Positions 1 to 7,435 of a stretch of DNA of 64,000 nt are shown piece by piece. The position numbers and the translations under genes were made by a program. A model generated the notes under the pieces. That model had not been told where the DNA came from and made no database searches. It worked only from the letters and a program-made list of their open reading frames with translations. Position 1 is the first letter of the stretch. Each line of letters starts with the position of its first letter. The stretch spans positions 1 to 64,000 of the forward strand of contig CAMXPV010000003.1 in assembly GCA_947245585.1 (NCBI GenBank), read 5' to 3'. The stretch is from an uncultured Lachnospiraceae bacterium (GTDB lineage: Bacteria; Bacillota; Clostridia; Lachnospirales; Lachnospiraceae).

Positions 1-38
1 GCACGGTTAAATACACGGTTCTTCCCTATCCCTGACAT
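1..38 (-). CDS. 5' end of a gene running off the left edge, probably the type VII ATPase EssC/EccC
   Basis: An ATG at 38 (minus strand) follows a GGAGGG ribosome binding site seven bases upstream, and twelve codons (MSGIGKNRVFNR) are visible before the window ends. It starts 15 nt after the stop of the EssB-like gene, in the position where type VIIb clusters normally carry the FtsK/SpoIIIE-type motor ATPase EssC. EccC/EssC proteins often begin with a short basic stretch leading into a conserved RP motif, which would fit, but the visible piece is too short to show any domain. The identity is inferred from position only. Confidence 0.4.
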   Translation of the reverse strand, partial: MSGIGKNRVFNR

Positions 39-53
39 CTCTTTTCCCTCCTG

Positions 54-1175
54 TTAATTCTGTGCTGGTTCATCAGTTTCATATTTTTCCGCTAGTTTCT
101 TTATCTTGTCCTCTAATTCCGAAAGCTTGGCGGCCTTTTCCTCGCCTGTCATCTCAATGTCCGTCTCTGTGATATCTTTTTCCAACATATAGGCATATAG
201 CAGCAGTTCGTCGTCCGACCTCTGCATCGCGATATTTTCCGCCTCCAGCGGATTCAATCTGCCTATGTATATCCAATATTCCATCAGCTTCTCATCCGCG
301 CCGATGGTAAGACTTTCCAATATATTTTCCTTCTGCTCGGCCGTCAGGCTTTCCATTCGGACGTAAGCGATACTCAGCGCATATTTCTGGTCATAGGCCA
401 GATACTGCATGGGCAGATTTGACAGGTCGTTAATGACCTGAATGTAATCGCCCCTGACAAAATCCGCCTCCGCCTGCAGTCTGGCCTCTATACGGGGTCT
501 TTCCATCAGGTAGTAGTAGGAAAGGGCCGCCGTTGCGGCTATGATGAGCAGAACACTGATCCCTATATAAATCCGACTCCACAGATATCCGGTCTTGTTC
601 ACCAGAAATTTTCTCGCCCGGATATCTTCCGACAGCCTGCGGTATTCCTCTCTCATATAATTTCTGATTTCCTCAGTCTCCCGAAGGCTCTCCAGCTTTT
701 GCAGGAATTTATGCTTCCGCAGAAGGTCCGCGCCGCCCTCCAGATAATCCTCATAGCTATATTTTTTCTGGAAAGAATAGCCGATCAACGCTTTATATTC
801 CTCTGAAAAAGCGCCTTCCTGCGCCTCGCCCTCTTTATATACATCCCTGCTTACAATATAGACTCTCGCATTATCATCAAAATACAGGTTGTCCGGTGCA
901 AGGGAAAACGTGTATGCCGCCCGCAGGGACATAAGTCCCGCCGCATCCGCCAGAATAGAGAGCCTTTCCGTTCGTGTACGTCTGCGGATCTCCGAAAAGG
1001 GATAGTACCCCTCCACATCGTAAACGATTTCCAGAGTCTCCGCCTCTTCTTTGATCGCGCAGTTTAGGAGTCTGTCATTCGGGTATGCCATTTTTTTATA
1101 GTCATATGCTGTCTGTGCGCACAGCTCTGATTTTTTAACCGTCTGTTTCAGGATTCCTTTTTCCGTACTTTCCAT
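54..1175 (-). CDS. essB: Type VII secretion protein EssB/YukC-like
   Basis: EssB (YukC) is a bitopic membrane subunit of the firmicute type VIIb secretion machine. It has a cytoplasmic pseudokinase-like N-domain, one membrane helix and an extracytoplasmic helical C-domain. Here the N-terminal ~200 residues are soluble, a single hydrophobic segment follows at about residues 205-226 (SRIYIGISVLLIIAATAALS), and the rest is helical and charged, ending in a Lys/Glu-rich tail. I chose the ATG at 1175, which has an AAAGGAAAGG site just upstream; the reading frame also opens at a TTG at 1199. Its neighbours are a ubiquitin-like EsaB upstream and probably essC downstream. At 373 codons it is slightly shorter than staphylococcal EssB (~440). 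Confidence 0.8.
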   Translation of the reverse strand: MESTEKGILKQTVKKSELCAQTAYDYKKMAYPNDRLLNCAIKEEAETLEIVYDVEGYYPFSEIRRRTRTERLSILADAAGLMSLRAAYTFSLAPDNLYFDDNARVYIVSRDVYKEGEAQEGAFSEEYKALIGYSFQKKYSYEDYLEGGADLLRKHKFLQKLESLRETEEIRNYMREEYRRLSEDIRARKFLVNKTGYLWSRIYIGISVLLIIAATAALSYYYLMERPRIEARLQAEADFVRGDYIQVINDLSNLPMQYLAYDQKYALSIAYVRMESLTAEQKENILESLTIGADEKLMEYWIYIGRLNPLEAENIAMQRSDDELLLYAYMLEKDITETDIEMTGEEKAAKLSELEDKIKKLAEKYETDEPAQN

Positions 1176-1208
1176 AACCTTTCCTTTCCCTCTATCCAAC
1201 TACATCTA

Positions 1209-1442
1209 TCATGGTTTTAACAGCAGAATATCGCCGTTGTAGATATTACCCTTTTTATAGGTCGAAGTAACTGCTATTCTTTCCTTGCTCCTGTAGGACT
1301 GCACCGTATGATACGTTTTGTTTTTCAGAATGCCCGCCTGTATCAAAATCCGCAGCGTTCCCGATATGGTCTGCTCTTCGTCAACCATAACCGTTATATT
1401 TTTACTGTCAGGCAGCTGCCTCAGACTGATTGTCAGCATCAT
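1209..1442 (-). CDS. esaB: EsaB/YukD-like ubiquitin-fold protein of the type VII cluster
   Basis: This 77-codon protein has the size and strand-rich pattern of the YukD/EsaB family, small ubiquitin-like cytosolic proteins that accompany type VIIb secretion systems. It starts MMLTISLRQ and ends NGDILLLKP, typical of the first and last beta strands of the fold. The ATG at 1442 is preceded by GGGAGAGGG with good spacing. A longer reading from 1490 would extend over the essA coding end and lacks a ribosome binding site. Even with this start the gene overlaps the end of the essA-like gene by 35 nt, so the two are probably translationally coupled. EsaB acts as a regulator or accessory subunit in Staphylococcus; its role here is inferred. 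Confidence 0.7.
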   Translation of the reverse strand: MMLTISLRQLPDSKNITVMVDEEQTISGTLRILIQAGILKNKTYHTVQSYRSKERIAVTSTYKKGNIYNGDILLLKP

Positions 1443-1827
1443 ATTTCTTTTTCCCTCTCCCGTTCCATTTATAGTAAAACGCTGTGGCAAACAGGATGAC
1501 CATAACAGGTAAAATCCACAGGGGAGACCATGACCGGCTCCCTACAGCCTCCTGTTCGTTTCGCACCAACAGCTCTTCCGTATTTTCCAAAAACATAAAA
1601 TCTTTCAATTCCGTTTCTTTTCCAAGTGTTTTTACGAATACAGTGCCATACAGTTCCTCTTTTGCCGCCTGTTGTTCTTTCTCTACTGATTCTTTTGTCT
1701 TTCTAAAGGAATCCGAAAAGACAAAGATCTGATTGATATCTGTCAGAGAGGACCGCACGCCTGCTCTGTTTCTGACAGAATCCACATCCAATTGCAGATT
1801 GCTGATATCTTCCATTTCCGGTCCCAT
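1408..1827 (-). CDS. essA: EssA-like small membrane protein of the type VII cluster
   Basis: The protein is 139 residues: a soluble, partly coiled-coil N-terminal part (Lys/Glu/Gln-rich around residues 45-60), one membrane helix near residues 99-117 (WSPLWILPVMVILFATAFYY) and a short basic tail. Its position between the WXG100 gene and esaB, its length and its C-terminal membrane helix match EssA (YueC) of type VIIb systems. Unlike S. aureus EssA it has no N-terminal hydrophobic segment. A GGAAGGAA site precedes the ATG. No diagnostic motif is known to me for this family, so the call rests on synteny and topology. Confidence 0.55.
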   Translation of the reverse strand: MGPEMEDISNLQLDVDSVRNRAGVRSSLTDINQIFVFSDSFRKTKESVEKEQQAAKEELYGTVFVKTLGKETELKDFMFLENTEELLVRNEQEAVGSRSWSPLWILPVMVILFATAFYYKWNGRGKKKYDADNQSEAAA

Positions 1828-1905
1828 ATACTCATTCCTTCCTGTCTTTTCCTGTCAGGCTTCCCATCCGGCCGGCAAAACTACCGGCCGTGGGAAACAT
1901 GCTCT

Positions 1906-2184
1906 TTATGCGTAGCTCTGATCCAGCTGTTCCATATCTGCACGATATTTCCTGATGCTGCTTACCAGATCGTCCGCAAGCTGTGTCAGCGTGTCGATAT
2001 TTTTACCGACCGCCAAAAACTCTTCCTGATGTCTCTGACTTGCTTCCGACTGCCATGATTCGCATAAATAATTGACCTTTTCCATCATGGTCGCCTTGTT
2101 CGTAACGATTTCGTTTACGATGGACGTCAATTCGTTAGACACCTGATCCATAACGTCATAGGTCATAGTTATTCCGCCTGCCAT
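1906..2184 (-). CDS. WXG100-family secreted protein (EsxA-like)
   Basis: This 92-residue, all-helical protein has the helix-turn-helix hairpin layout of WXG100/ESAT-6 proteins, the small dimeric substrates of type VII secretion. The turn carries W-Q-S (CESWQSEAS, residue 44 onward) instead of the canonical W-x-G, a common variation. The C-terminal helix ends DMEQLDQSYA; a loose YxxxD/E-type export signal is not clearly present. The ATG at 2184 has a GAGGGAG site six bases upstream. The gene overlaps the 3' end of esaA by 16 nt, so it is probably translationally coupled to it. It is the only WXG100 gene in the visible part of the cluster. Confidence 0.85.
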   Translation of the reverse strand: MAGGITMTYDVMDQVSNELTSIVNEIVTNKATMMEKVNYLCESWQSEASQRHQEEFLAVGKNIDTLTQLADDLVSSIRKYRADMEQLDQSYA

Positions 2185-4166
2185 AGTTCTCCCTCCTCTC
2201 TCTTTTCATTTACATGCGTAAATTTTCTATGAATCATCAGCACTGAAACATAAAGTGTGACAAGTGCCGTAACTCCTGCGCCTAATCGAATTAAGTCCAT
2301 CTTGTCCAAATATACGGACGTCGGTGTGATTCCTACTTTATGGTCGGATTCATCGTTAGCAACCACCGGCTGTACGATAAAATCATAGACCTGTGCATAC
2401 TCCAGAGTCCCCAGTCTGGTATACGGCAACTTCTTTGTAACTCCCTCCAACAGGGATACGTTCAATTCATTGAGCGCCTCCCGGTTCTCCTGAAATCCCG
2501 CCATCACTTCCTCGATCTTCTCCGTGGTCTGCTCATAGGAAGCATCCAGACTTTCCTGCAGCATCTCCGTGTTGCTCTCTGCAACCTTTTCTATCTCGTC
2601 TATGTAGGTAAGATATTTTTCATCCTGCTCCATGATCTCCGTTTCCATATCATATATGGTTTCGTGAAGAGAATCCTGATATCCCATAATCGCTTCGCTG
2701 TCCAAATACGACATCGCGTCGTATTCGTCAATCGTCGTCACATAGTCGTCTATGCTTTCCAACATCGTATCTAGCGCATTCGTCACATTTCCGGACTCCT
2801 GCGTAATCTCCTCCACCAAAGGCGTCTCGATCTCTTCCTGGATAATCTCCTGTACAAGCGTTGTAATTTCCGAAGAAACCGGTATGTCATTGACTGCGCG
2901 GATCGCATTCTCATAATACTCATTAATTTCCGACTTGAAATCGTTCAAATCTTCTATTGCTTCTTCTGCGCCTTTTTGACTTAACTCGTATACATACTCC
3001 TCTTCTTCCTCTTCTCCTTCGTCACCCTCCTGCTCTTCACCTTCCTGCTCTTCGCCTTCCTGGTCCTCGCCTTCCTGGTCTTCGCCTTCGTCTCCTTTTC
3101 CGGCTTCCTCCGGCAGATACTCCTTTACCGCCTCCATATAGTTAATCTGTTTGTCCACTTTTTCCAGGAGATCATCCTTGGACAGATAAACCCGTTCCTC
3201 ATCTTCCGGTAATTCCGGCTCCGGTCCCGGTTCTGCGTCTCCTTCTTTAAAGCCCAGCCTTTGTTTTACTGTCATTTTCTTTTCAGCAAGCGCTTCGTCA
3301 AACTCTTCCGTTGCGCTTCCCAGACTTTCCATTCCGCCTTCATACACACAATTGCCTTCCGTGTCCGTCGAAATATCAACCTCAGCAAACACGCCTGATG
3401 CTTCCGCCACCTGCTCGCTCATCGTGATACCGTTCTCTTTCACCAGTGCAAACTCTTCCTCCGCACTCGTTACGGCATCCGTGTACGTGGTGTCGATACT
3501 GAGAATTGTCTGCTCCAGTGTCTCATATTTGGCGGATAAATCCATATATTCCAGTTCCGCTTCGCTGACTTCCAATGGCTCATATGCTACCTCTGCGATC
3601 AGCTCCGCGTTCTGCACTTCTTCAATCGCTTCTCTATCCCTGACATCGTTTTGCATAATCGTCTGGGAATCGTCCTGCACGGCATGCACTTCTTTTAATA
3701 TCGCGTTTACATAGATATAAGAAACATTTGTGCTGAGATTTAGGATAAAATTATGAATGTCGTTTACTACTTTGATCTCCACATCCTGCCGCAGATTATC
3801 ATAAAGGGCATATCTGATCTGTGTTTTCACAGGTTCCCCGTTCACACTCTCGATTGATTCCGAAAAGTTTTCCGGAATCAAAATATACGCGGCATACCTT
3901 CCGTCTTTCACGCCTTCCTTTGCTTCGGTAAGACTTGTGCTCTTAAAATTCGCATCCGGAAACAGCATCAATTCCGAGGAATAAAACTTCTTTTCTCCCT
4001 CGGTCAACACCCCGGCATCCGCATTGACCACAGCGATCGTCATGATCGTACTTTTATTTTCCTTCTGATTTTGTCCGAACTTTGCCGAATAAGTACCGCA
4101 CAAATAGGCTATGGTGATAATAGCGGCTATCATCACTACCTGCATCACACACTTAAAAACTTTCAT
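2169..4166 (-). CDS. esaA: EsaA/YueB-like membrane protein of type VII secretion (YhgE/Pip-type)
   Basis: EsaA (YueB) is a large membrane subunit with a long extracellular domain; in Bacillus subtilis YueB is also a phage receptor. This 665-residue version has a membrane helix at residues 7-25, a YhgE/Pip-like start of the external part (residues ~40-160), a long coiled-coil middle, and a second helix near 633-652 before a short basic tail. It has only one C-terminal helix, whereas B. subtilis YueB has several. Residues ~355-392 are a run of Glu/Gly/Gln/Asp repeats (EGEDQEGE units), likely an extended acidic linker. The start follows AAAGGA and lies 23 nt after a strong terminator hairpin, leaving no room for a separate promoter. 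Confidence 0.75.
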   Translation of the reverse strand: MKVFKCVMQVVMIAAIITIAYLCGTYSAKFGQNQKENKSTIMTIAVVNADAGVLTEGEKKFYSSELMLFPDANFKSTSLTEAKEGVKDGRYAAYILIPENFSESIESVNGEPVKTQIRYALYDNLRQDVEIKVVNDIHNFILNLSTNVSYIYVNAILKEVHAVQDDSQTIMQNDVRDREAIEEVQNAELIAEVAYEPLEVSEAELEYMDLSAKYETLEQTILSIDTTYTDAVTSAEEEFALVKENGITMSEQVAEASGVFAEVDISTDTEGNCVYEGGMESLGSATEEFDEALAEKKMTVKQRLGFKEGDAEPGPEPELPEDEERVYLSKDDLLEKVDKQINYMEAVKEYLPEEAGKGDEGEDQEGEDQEGEEQEGEEQEGDEGEEEEEEYVYELSQKGAEEAIEDLNDFKSEINEYYENAIRAVNDIPVSSEITTLVQEIIQEEIETPLVEEITQESGNVTNALDTMLESIDDYVTTIDEYDAMSYLDSEAIMGYQDSLHETIYDMETEIMEQDEKYLTYIDEIEKVAESNTEMLQESLDASYEQTTEKIEEVMAGFQENREALNELNVSLLEGVTKKLPYTRLGTLEYAQVYDFIVQPVVANDESDHKVGITPTSVYLDKMDLIRLGAGVTALVTLYVSVLMIHRKFTHVNEKREEGELWQAE

Positions 4167-4189
4167 AACCCATCCTTTCCGTTTTCAAC

Positions 4190-4233
4190 AAAAAAGCTAA
4201 AATCATACAGATCAACTGCCGATTTTAGCTTTT
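4190..4233 (-). terminator. Intrinsic terminator between agrB and the type VII operon
   Basis: A perfect 13-bp stem (4192-4204 with 4221-4233) encloses a 16-nt loop and is followed on the minus strand by six T residues. Its first base pair begins on the agrB stop codon. It ends 23 nt upstream of the esaA start codon, so it must either stop most agr transcripts or act as a leaky or regulated terminator controlling entry into the secretion genes. Confidence 0.85.
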
Positions 4234-4799
4234 CAAAAAGGCACGTTTATTTTTTCTGATATCAATAAAACCATCTGACACAAAACAGCCAACAAAACAG
4301 ATATGGCCCAGTATATTTGTCCTGTTATGACCAACAGGAATATAATGAGATTTTCAACCGCCAGAATCATCAGCGTTCTTTTCCTGAAATATCTCACTTC
4401 TTCTTCATCCAAATCGCGGTTACGATTGCCCAATGGTGCAATTCGTATTATGATACTATCTGCAGCTATCATCAGGATCAGGCCTGTCTCTGCCGCATAT
4501 TTCCATGTTGGGATAAACTTGATACTGATTACTTCCGCCGCCACTGTCAGGCAGGAAACAAGATAACATCCTGTTTTTGTTTTTGCATGATACCCTCCGG
4601 CGCTTTTCCGCAGTATCAAAAACGCTGCAAAGAATAGCAGAAACTGTAATACCTCTCCCCCAAACACTGCTATGAGCAGATAGGATATATAATGCACAAT
4701 TTTAAGCAACAATCCTTCCAGGCCAAAGCGGTATATTTCCACTTCCTCGCTGTCAATTATATGTAGTCTGAGCATCTGATTTAATATTCTATCTGTCAT
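4233..4799 (-). CDS. agrB: AgrB, membrane protease and cyclase for the autoinducing peptide
   Basis: AgrB is a polytopic membrane cysteine endopeptidase that cleaves the AgrD precursor and forms its thiolactone. The 188-residue protein carries the family signature RKSAGGYHAKTKTGC, with the catalytic pair His71 and Cys78 spaced seven apart as in S. aureus (His77/Cys84). Several hydrophobic helices follow the motif. The start is supported by GGAG six bases upstream. The gene lies 22 nt downstream of agrD, so the substrate and its processing enzyme are made from one transcript. The stop codon coincides with the base of a terminator hairpin. Confidence 0.93.
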   Translation of the reverse strand: MTDRILNQMLRLHIIDSEEVEIYRFGLEGLLLKIVHYISYLLIAVFGGEVLQFLLFFAAFLILRKSAGGYHAKTKTGCYLVSCLTVAAEVISIKFIPTWKYAAETGLILMIAADSIIIRIAPLGNRNRDLDEEEVRYFRKRTLMILAVENLIIFLLVITGQIYWAISVLLAVLCQMVLLISEKINVPF

Positions 4800-4821
4800 A
4801 GCAAACTCCGGGGAAACCTCA

Positions 4822-4968
4822 CTACTTTCTCTTTCTTAACTCTTTAACCTTTTGAGGCATTACAGGCTGATAGCAAAAACACGCACATGCCGAATCAGCT
4901 TCTACCCTGGCATTTGCATAGGCGCTCTTTGCAAGTTTCTTTAATACTACTTTTTTCATTTCTTTCAT
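4822..4968 (-). CDS. agrD: AgrD, cyclic thiolactone autoinducer precursor
   Basis: This 48-codon gene was found by translating the gap upstream of agrB. It starts at ATG 4968 with an AGGAGAAGAG ribosome binding site and stops at TAG 4822. The N-terminus is a basic amphipathic helix (MKEMKKVVLKKLAKSAYANA), the usual AgrD membrane anchor. It is followed by ADSACACFCYQPVMPQKV. The YQPxxP element matches the conserved segment after the mature peptide in clostridial AgrD proteins. By analogy the ring would run from Cys28 to Cys32 (C-A-C-F-C), which puts three cysteines in a five-residue ring; this is unusual. The C-tail is basic (KELRKRK) rather than acidic as in staphylococci. The exact mature peptide is an inference. 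Confidence 0.88.
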   Translation of the reverse strand: MKEMKKVVLKKLAKSAYANARVEADSACACFCYQPVMPQKVKELRKRK

Positions 4969-4999
4969 AGTTCTCTTCTCCTGTCTTTTTTTGTTTTAC

Positions 5000-5029
5000 A
5001 TCATATCAATTTTTTCAAAATTTACAATA
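5000..5029 (-). promoter_or_regulatory. Candidate agrD promoter
   Basis: On the minus strand TTGTAA (5028-5023) and TATGAT (5005-5000) are separated by 16-17 nt, a weak -35 and a good -10. They sit just downstream of the LytTR-type direct repeat and about 30-60 nt upstream of the agrD start, the layout expected of an AgrA-activated promoter. The assignment is by eye. Confidence 0.5.
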
Positions 5030-5038
5030 GAATTTACC

Positions 5039-5069
5039 TAATCGACAACTTTTCATACATAATCGACAA
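5039..5069 (-). promoter_or_regulatory. Putative AgrA (LytTR) binding site, two direct repeats
   Basis: AATCGACAA occurs at 5040-5048 and again at 5061-5069, so two identical 9-bp repeats are separated by exactly 12 bp (21-bp period, two helical turns). The similarity extends to TAATCGACAA plus a T-run. This spacing is that of AgrA sites in staphylococci, which are paired 9-bp repeats with a 12-13 bp spacer, although the base sequence differs. The repeats lie just upstream of the candidate agrD promoter, so autoinduction of agrDB by the adjacent LytTR regulator is the likely function. Confidence 0.6.
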
Positions 5070-5159
5070 TTTTTTTGGGAATTCAGGCTGATTTAAGCCG
5101 AAACGAACTGAAATAGAGTAAACGAAAATGAGACAAAATGTAATTAGTGATAATTGAAA

Positions 5160-6482
5160 TTATATGTTGAAAATGATCTCAACAACAAACTTCCGTTCAA
5201 ATACGGAAAACTGTAAGTATCCATTATATTTTTCCAATGTTTTTTCCACATTCTTTAAACCGATTCCATGCTGTTTTCCCTTACGTGAAACCGGTCTGCC
5301 TTTTGCATCCCATTTTATTTCTCCGGAGAAAGTATTAGAAAGGATTAAACAGATCATTTTGCCAAAAGGACGTATCTTTAGCTCTATCTGCTTATCCTCT
5401 GATTTTTCACATGCTTCTACAGCATTATCCAAAATATTTTCAAATACTGTAGTAATGTCAATTTGCTTCATAAATTCTATATCAATATCCTTTATATCAA
5501 CATGAAATAAAATGCCTTTCTCCTTGCATTCGCTCATTCTTTCATTTATGATAATATTCAAAACTTCATTCTCACAGTATCTGAACAGACAGATTGGCGC
5601 TATCATTGTTTCAAAAGATTCCAGATAACGATCCGCCGCATCAGACGCTTCGCTCTTTTGCAGTCCTTTCAAAACCCGGATATGCTTTTTCACATCATGA
5701 AGAACAGACAATACAAGCGTGCGGTGCTCCGCCTCTTTTGTGTAATACGCATAATTATTTGCTTCCTGCTTTTCATATAAATCCAATTGAAACTTTAGTT
5801 CCCTATTCTCCGCAAAGGCATCCAATAGATAGAAGACATACAAATTAAGCAGTATGACGAAACACGCCTCTGCAATAAAAAAAAGATATTCCTTTTTATG
5901 AAGTTCATATTGCGTATAAAAGAGAATCACTCCGATATTGATGATTACAAGTATCGTTATGACCGTATACAGCACATACTGTCTCGTTGATAACCGATTT
6001 CTCTTCCCTTTTATAAACAGGCGCTTTAAGACAAAATAATAGAATAGTATAGCAGACACGGAGCCGCCTATTGTATACACGAAGTTTATCATAGAATCAT
6101 TTTGGCTGATATCTAAAATTTTCACTCCTGCATTGACAAACACCGCTCCTATAGACTCGCACATAGCATACGATACCATAAAGCCTATATTCGTAATATA
6201 ATATCGCATTTTCTGCACGTTTTCATCAAAATAAAACCATTTACTCGTCACACAAATTACAAGGATCCAAAAACTCAGATTCATAGCCGGCTCATCAACA
6301 AAGTATATGATCAGGTTCAAGCAGCAGCAGGCAATTTTCCAACCCCCATAATACATCTTCGCATGATGCAGACGGCGATACTTACTGTCAAAATACCGAA
6401 AGACAATAGAGACTGTTATGATACAGGATAGCAATCTTCCAACCAGATCGGGCAATTGTATGTACATGAAAACATCTTTCAT
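5160..6482 (-). CDS. agrC: AgrC-like sensor histidine kinase (GHKL type)
   Basis: The 440-residue protein has an N-terminal half of about six membrane helices (residues ~10-215), a dimerisation helix with the phosphoacceptor HDVKKHIR near residue 264, and a GHKL ATPase domain. Visible ATPase motifs are NILDNAVEACE (N box) and KQHGIGLKNVEKTL (G box). This is the AgrC/ComD architecture: the membrane part binds the autoinducing peptide and the kinase part phosphorylates the partner regulator. It begins 14 nt after agrA, so the two are cotranscribed, and is separated from agrD by 190 nt that contain the agrD promoter. The ribosome binding site for the ATG at 6482 is distant, so a start a few codons later (6467) is possible. 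Confidence 0.88.
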   Translation of the reverse strand: MKDVFMYIQLPDLVGRLLSCIITVSIVFRYFDSKYRRLHHAKMYYGGWKIACCCLNLIIYFVDEPAMNLSFWILVICVTSKWFYFDENVQKMRYYITNIGFMVSYAMCESIGAVFVNAGVKILDISQNDSMINFVYTIGGSVSAILFYYFVLKRLFIKGKRNRLSTRQYVLYTVITILVIINIGVILFYTQYELHKKEYLFFIAEACFVILLNLYVFYLLDAFAENRELKFQLDLYEKQEANNYAYYTKEAEHRTLVLSVLHDVKKHIRVLKGLQKSEASDAADRYLESFETMIAPICLFRYCENEVLNIIINERMSECKEKGILFHVDIKDIDIEFMKQIDITTVFENILDNAVEACEKSEDKQIELKIRPFGKMICLILSNTFSGEIKWDAKGRPVSRKGKQHGIGLKNVEKTLEKYNGYLQFSVFERKFVVEIIFNI

Positions 6483-6496
6483 CTTATGTTTGTAAG

Positions 6497-7213
6497 TTAT
6501 TCCTTCCTTACTTCCTCCATCAATCTTTTTCTGAACGCAGATGCCCTCTTTTGTGCCAGGGGCAATTCTTTCCCACCTTGCATTACCAAGGTATGCGCAT
6601 ATATTTTCTCTACACGGTATAGATTTACTACAAAGCTCTGATGGGCTGTCTCGAATCCGTACTGATTCATCTGACGGGCGATATCCTTTATTTTTCCCTT
6701 GCAGATATACATATCATCTTTTGTTGCTATTTTTATCTTCCGATCCTTATATTCAAAATAATAAATATCCATAGCCACCAGCTCAAGAATCGTGTTGGCA
6801 TCGGAACGGAATCTTATTTTCTCTTCCCTTTGATCCCTATTCTGTAACATTTGGACAGCATCGGACAATATTTTAAAAAAATTCTCTCTGTCAACCGGCT
6901 TTTCAAAATACCCGAAAGAATGTACATGATTGAGAGCCACACTCATTTTTTCATTTAATAAAGTGGTGTAGATGATGAGCGTTTCCGGTTTCCTCTTTTT
7001 GATTTCCACCCCAACCTTTATGCCATCCTTTTTATCCATGACAATATCCAGAAAAATAATATCCGGCATAAATGGACTCTCCAAAAGTTCTTCACCTGAC
7101 GCAAAGGATTGCAGGCAAAATTTTATATTGCATTCTTTTTCATAACGATCTATGAATTCTTTAAACTGATCTCTGTCTTTCTTGTCATCATCACATATAG
7201 CAATCTTTATCAT
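6497..7213 (-). CDS. agrA: AgrA-like LytTR response regulator
   Basis: This 238-residue regulator has an N-terminal receiver domain (IKIAICDDD start, phosphoacceptor Asp in IIFLDIVMDKKDG near residue 57) and a C-terminal LytTR DNA-binding domain from about residue 135 (strand-rich, with FETAHQSFVVNLYRVEKI). LytTR proteins bind paired 9-bp direct repeats, and a matching pair lies in front of agrD at 5039-5069. I chose ATG 7213, which has AAGGG at proper spacing; the ATG three codons earlier (7222) sits directly on the ribosome binding site. The gene heads an agrA-agrC unit and is divergent from an XRE regulator. Confidence 0.9.
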   Translation of the reverse strand: MIKIAICDDDKKDRDQFKEFIDRYEKECNIKFCLQSFASGEELLESPFMPDIIFLDIVMDKKDGIKVGVEIKKRKPETLIIYTTLLNEKMSVALNHVHSFGYFEKPVDRENFFKILSDAVQMLQNRDQREEKIRFRSDANTILELVAMDIYYFEYKDRKIKIATKDDMYICKGKIKDIARQMNQYGFETAHQSFVVNLYRVEKIYAHTLVMQGGKELPLAQKRASAFRKRLMEEVRKE

Positions 7214-7271
7214 AAGTATCATCCCTTTTTAATTTATAATATCATTATGGAATGATTTGTAATTTTTTTCA

Positions 7272-7312
7272 ACATTTTGTTTATCTTATAACAATATATA
7301 ACACATTTTGTT
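7272..7312. repeat. Direct repeat ACATTTTGTT in the agrA upstream region
   Basis: The 10-mer ACATTTTGTT occurs at 7272-7281 and 7303-7312, 31 bp apart (about three helical turns), in the AT-rich region 60-100 nt upstream of agrA. It could be an operator for agrA or chance in AT-rich DNA. No binding protein is suggested by the sequence. Confidence 0.3.
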
Positions 7313-7353
7313 GTTTCACAAATAACAATAGCTTTTTAGCGTTTTATCCTTGT

Positions 7354-7387
7354 TATGTATCAGATAGCAATTGCTATCTGATACATA
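7354..7387. promoter_or_regulatory. Perfect 34-bp palindrome between agrA and the XRE gene
   Basis: Bases 7354-7370 (TATGTATCAGATAGCAA) are the exact reverse complement of 7371-7387, with no spacer. It lies 48 nt upstream of the XRE start and 140 nt upstream of agrA. There is no T-run on either side, so a terminator is unlikely. A bidirectional operator for the neighbouring XRE protein is the simplest reading. A matching half-site (TATCTGATAC) recurs at 7708-7717 just after the XRE stop codon. Confidence 0.65.
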
Positions 7388-7435
7388 CTTCCATTTTATC
7401 ATGTTTATATTAGAATAGATAGAGGGGGTATTGTC

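Noticed and set aside
2990..3101. CTCC/TTCC-type tandem DNA repeats that could suggest a CRISPR or satellite
   Set aside because: They encode the acidic linker of the EsaA-like protein in frame and have no regular spacers.
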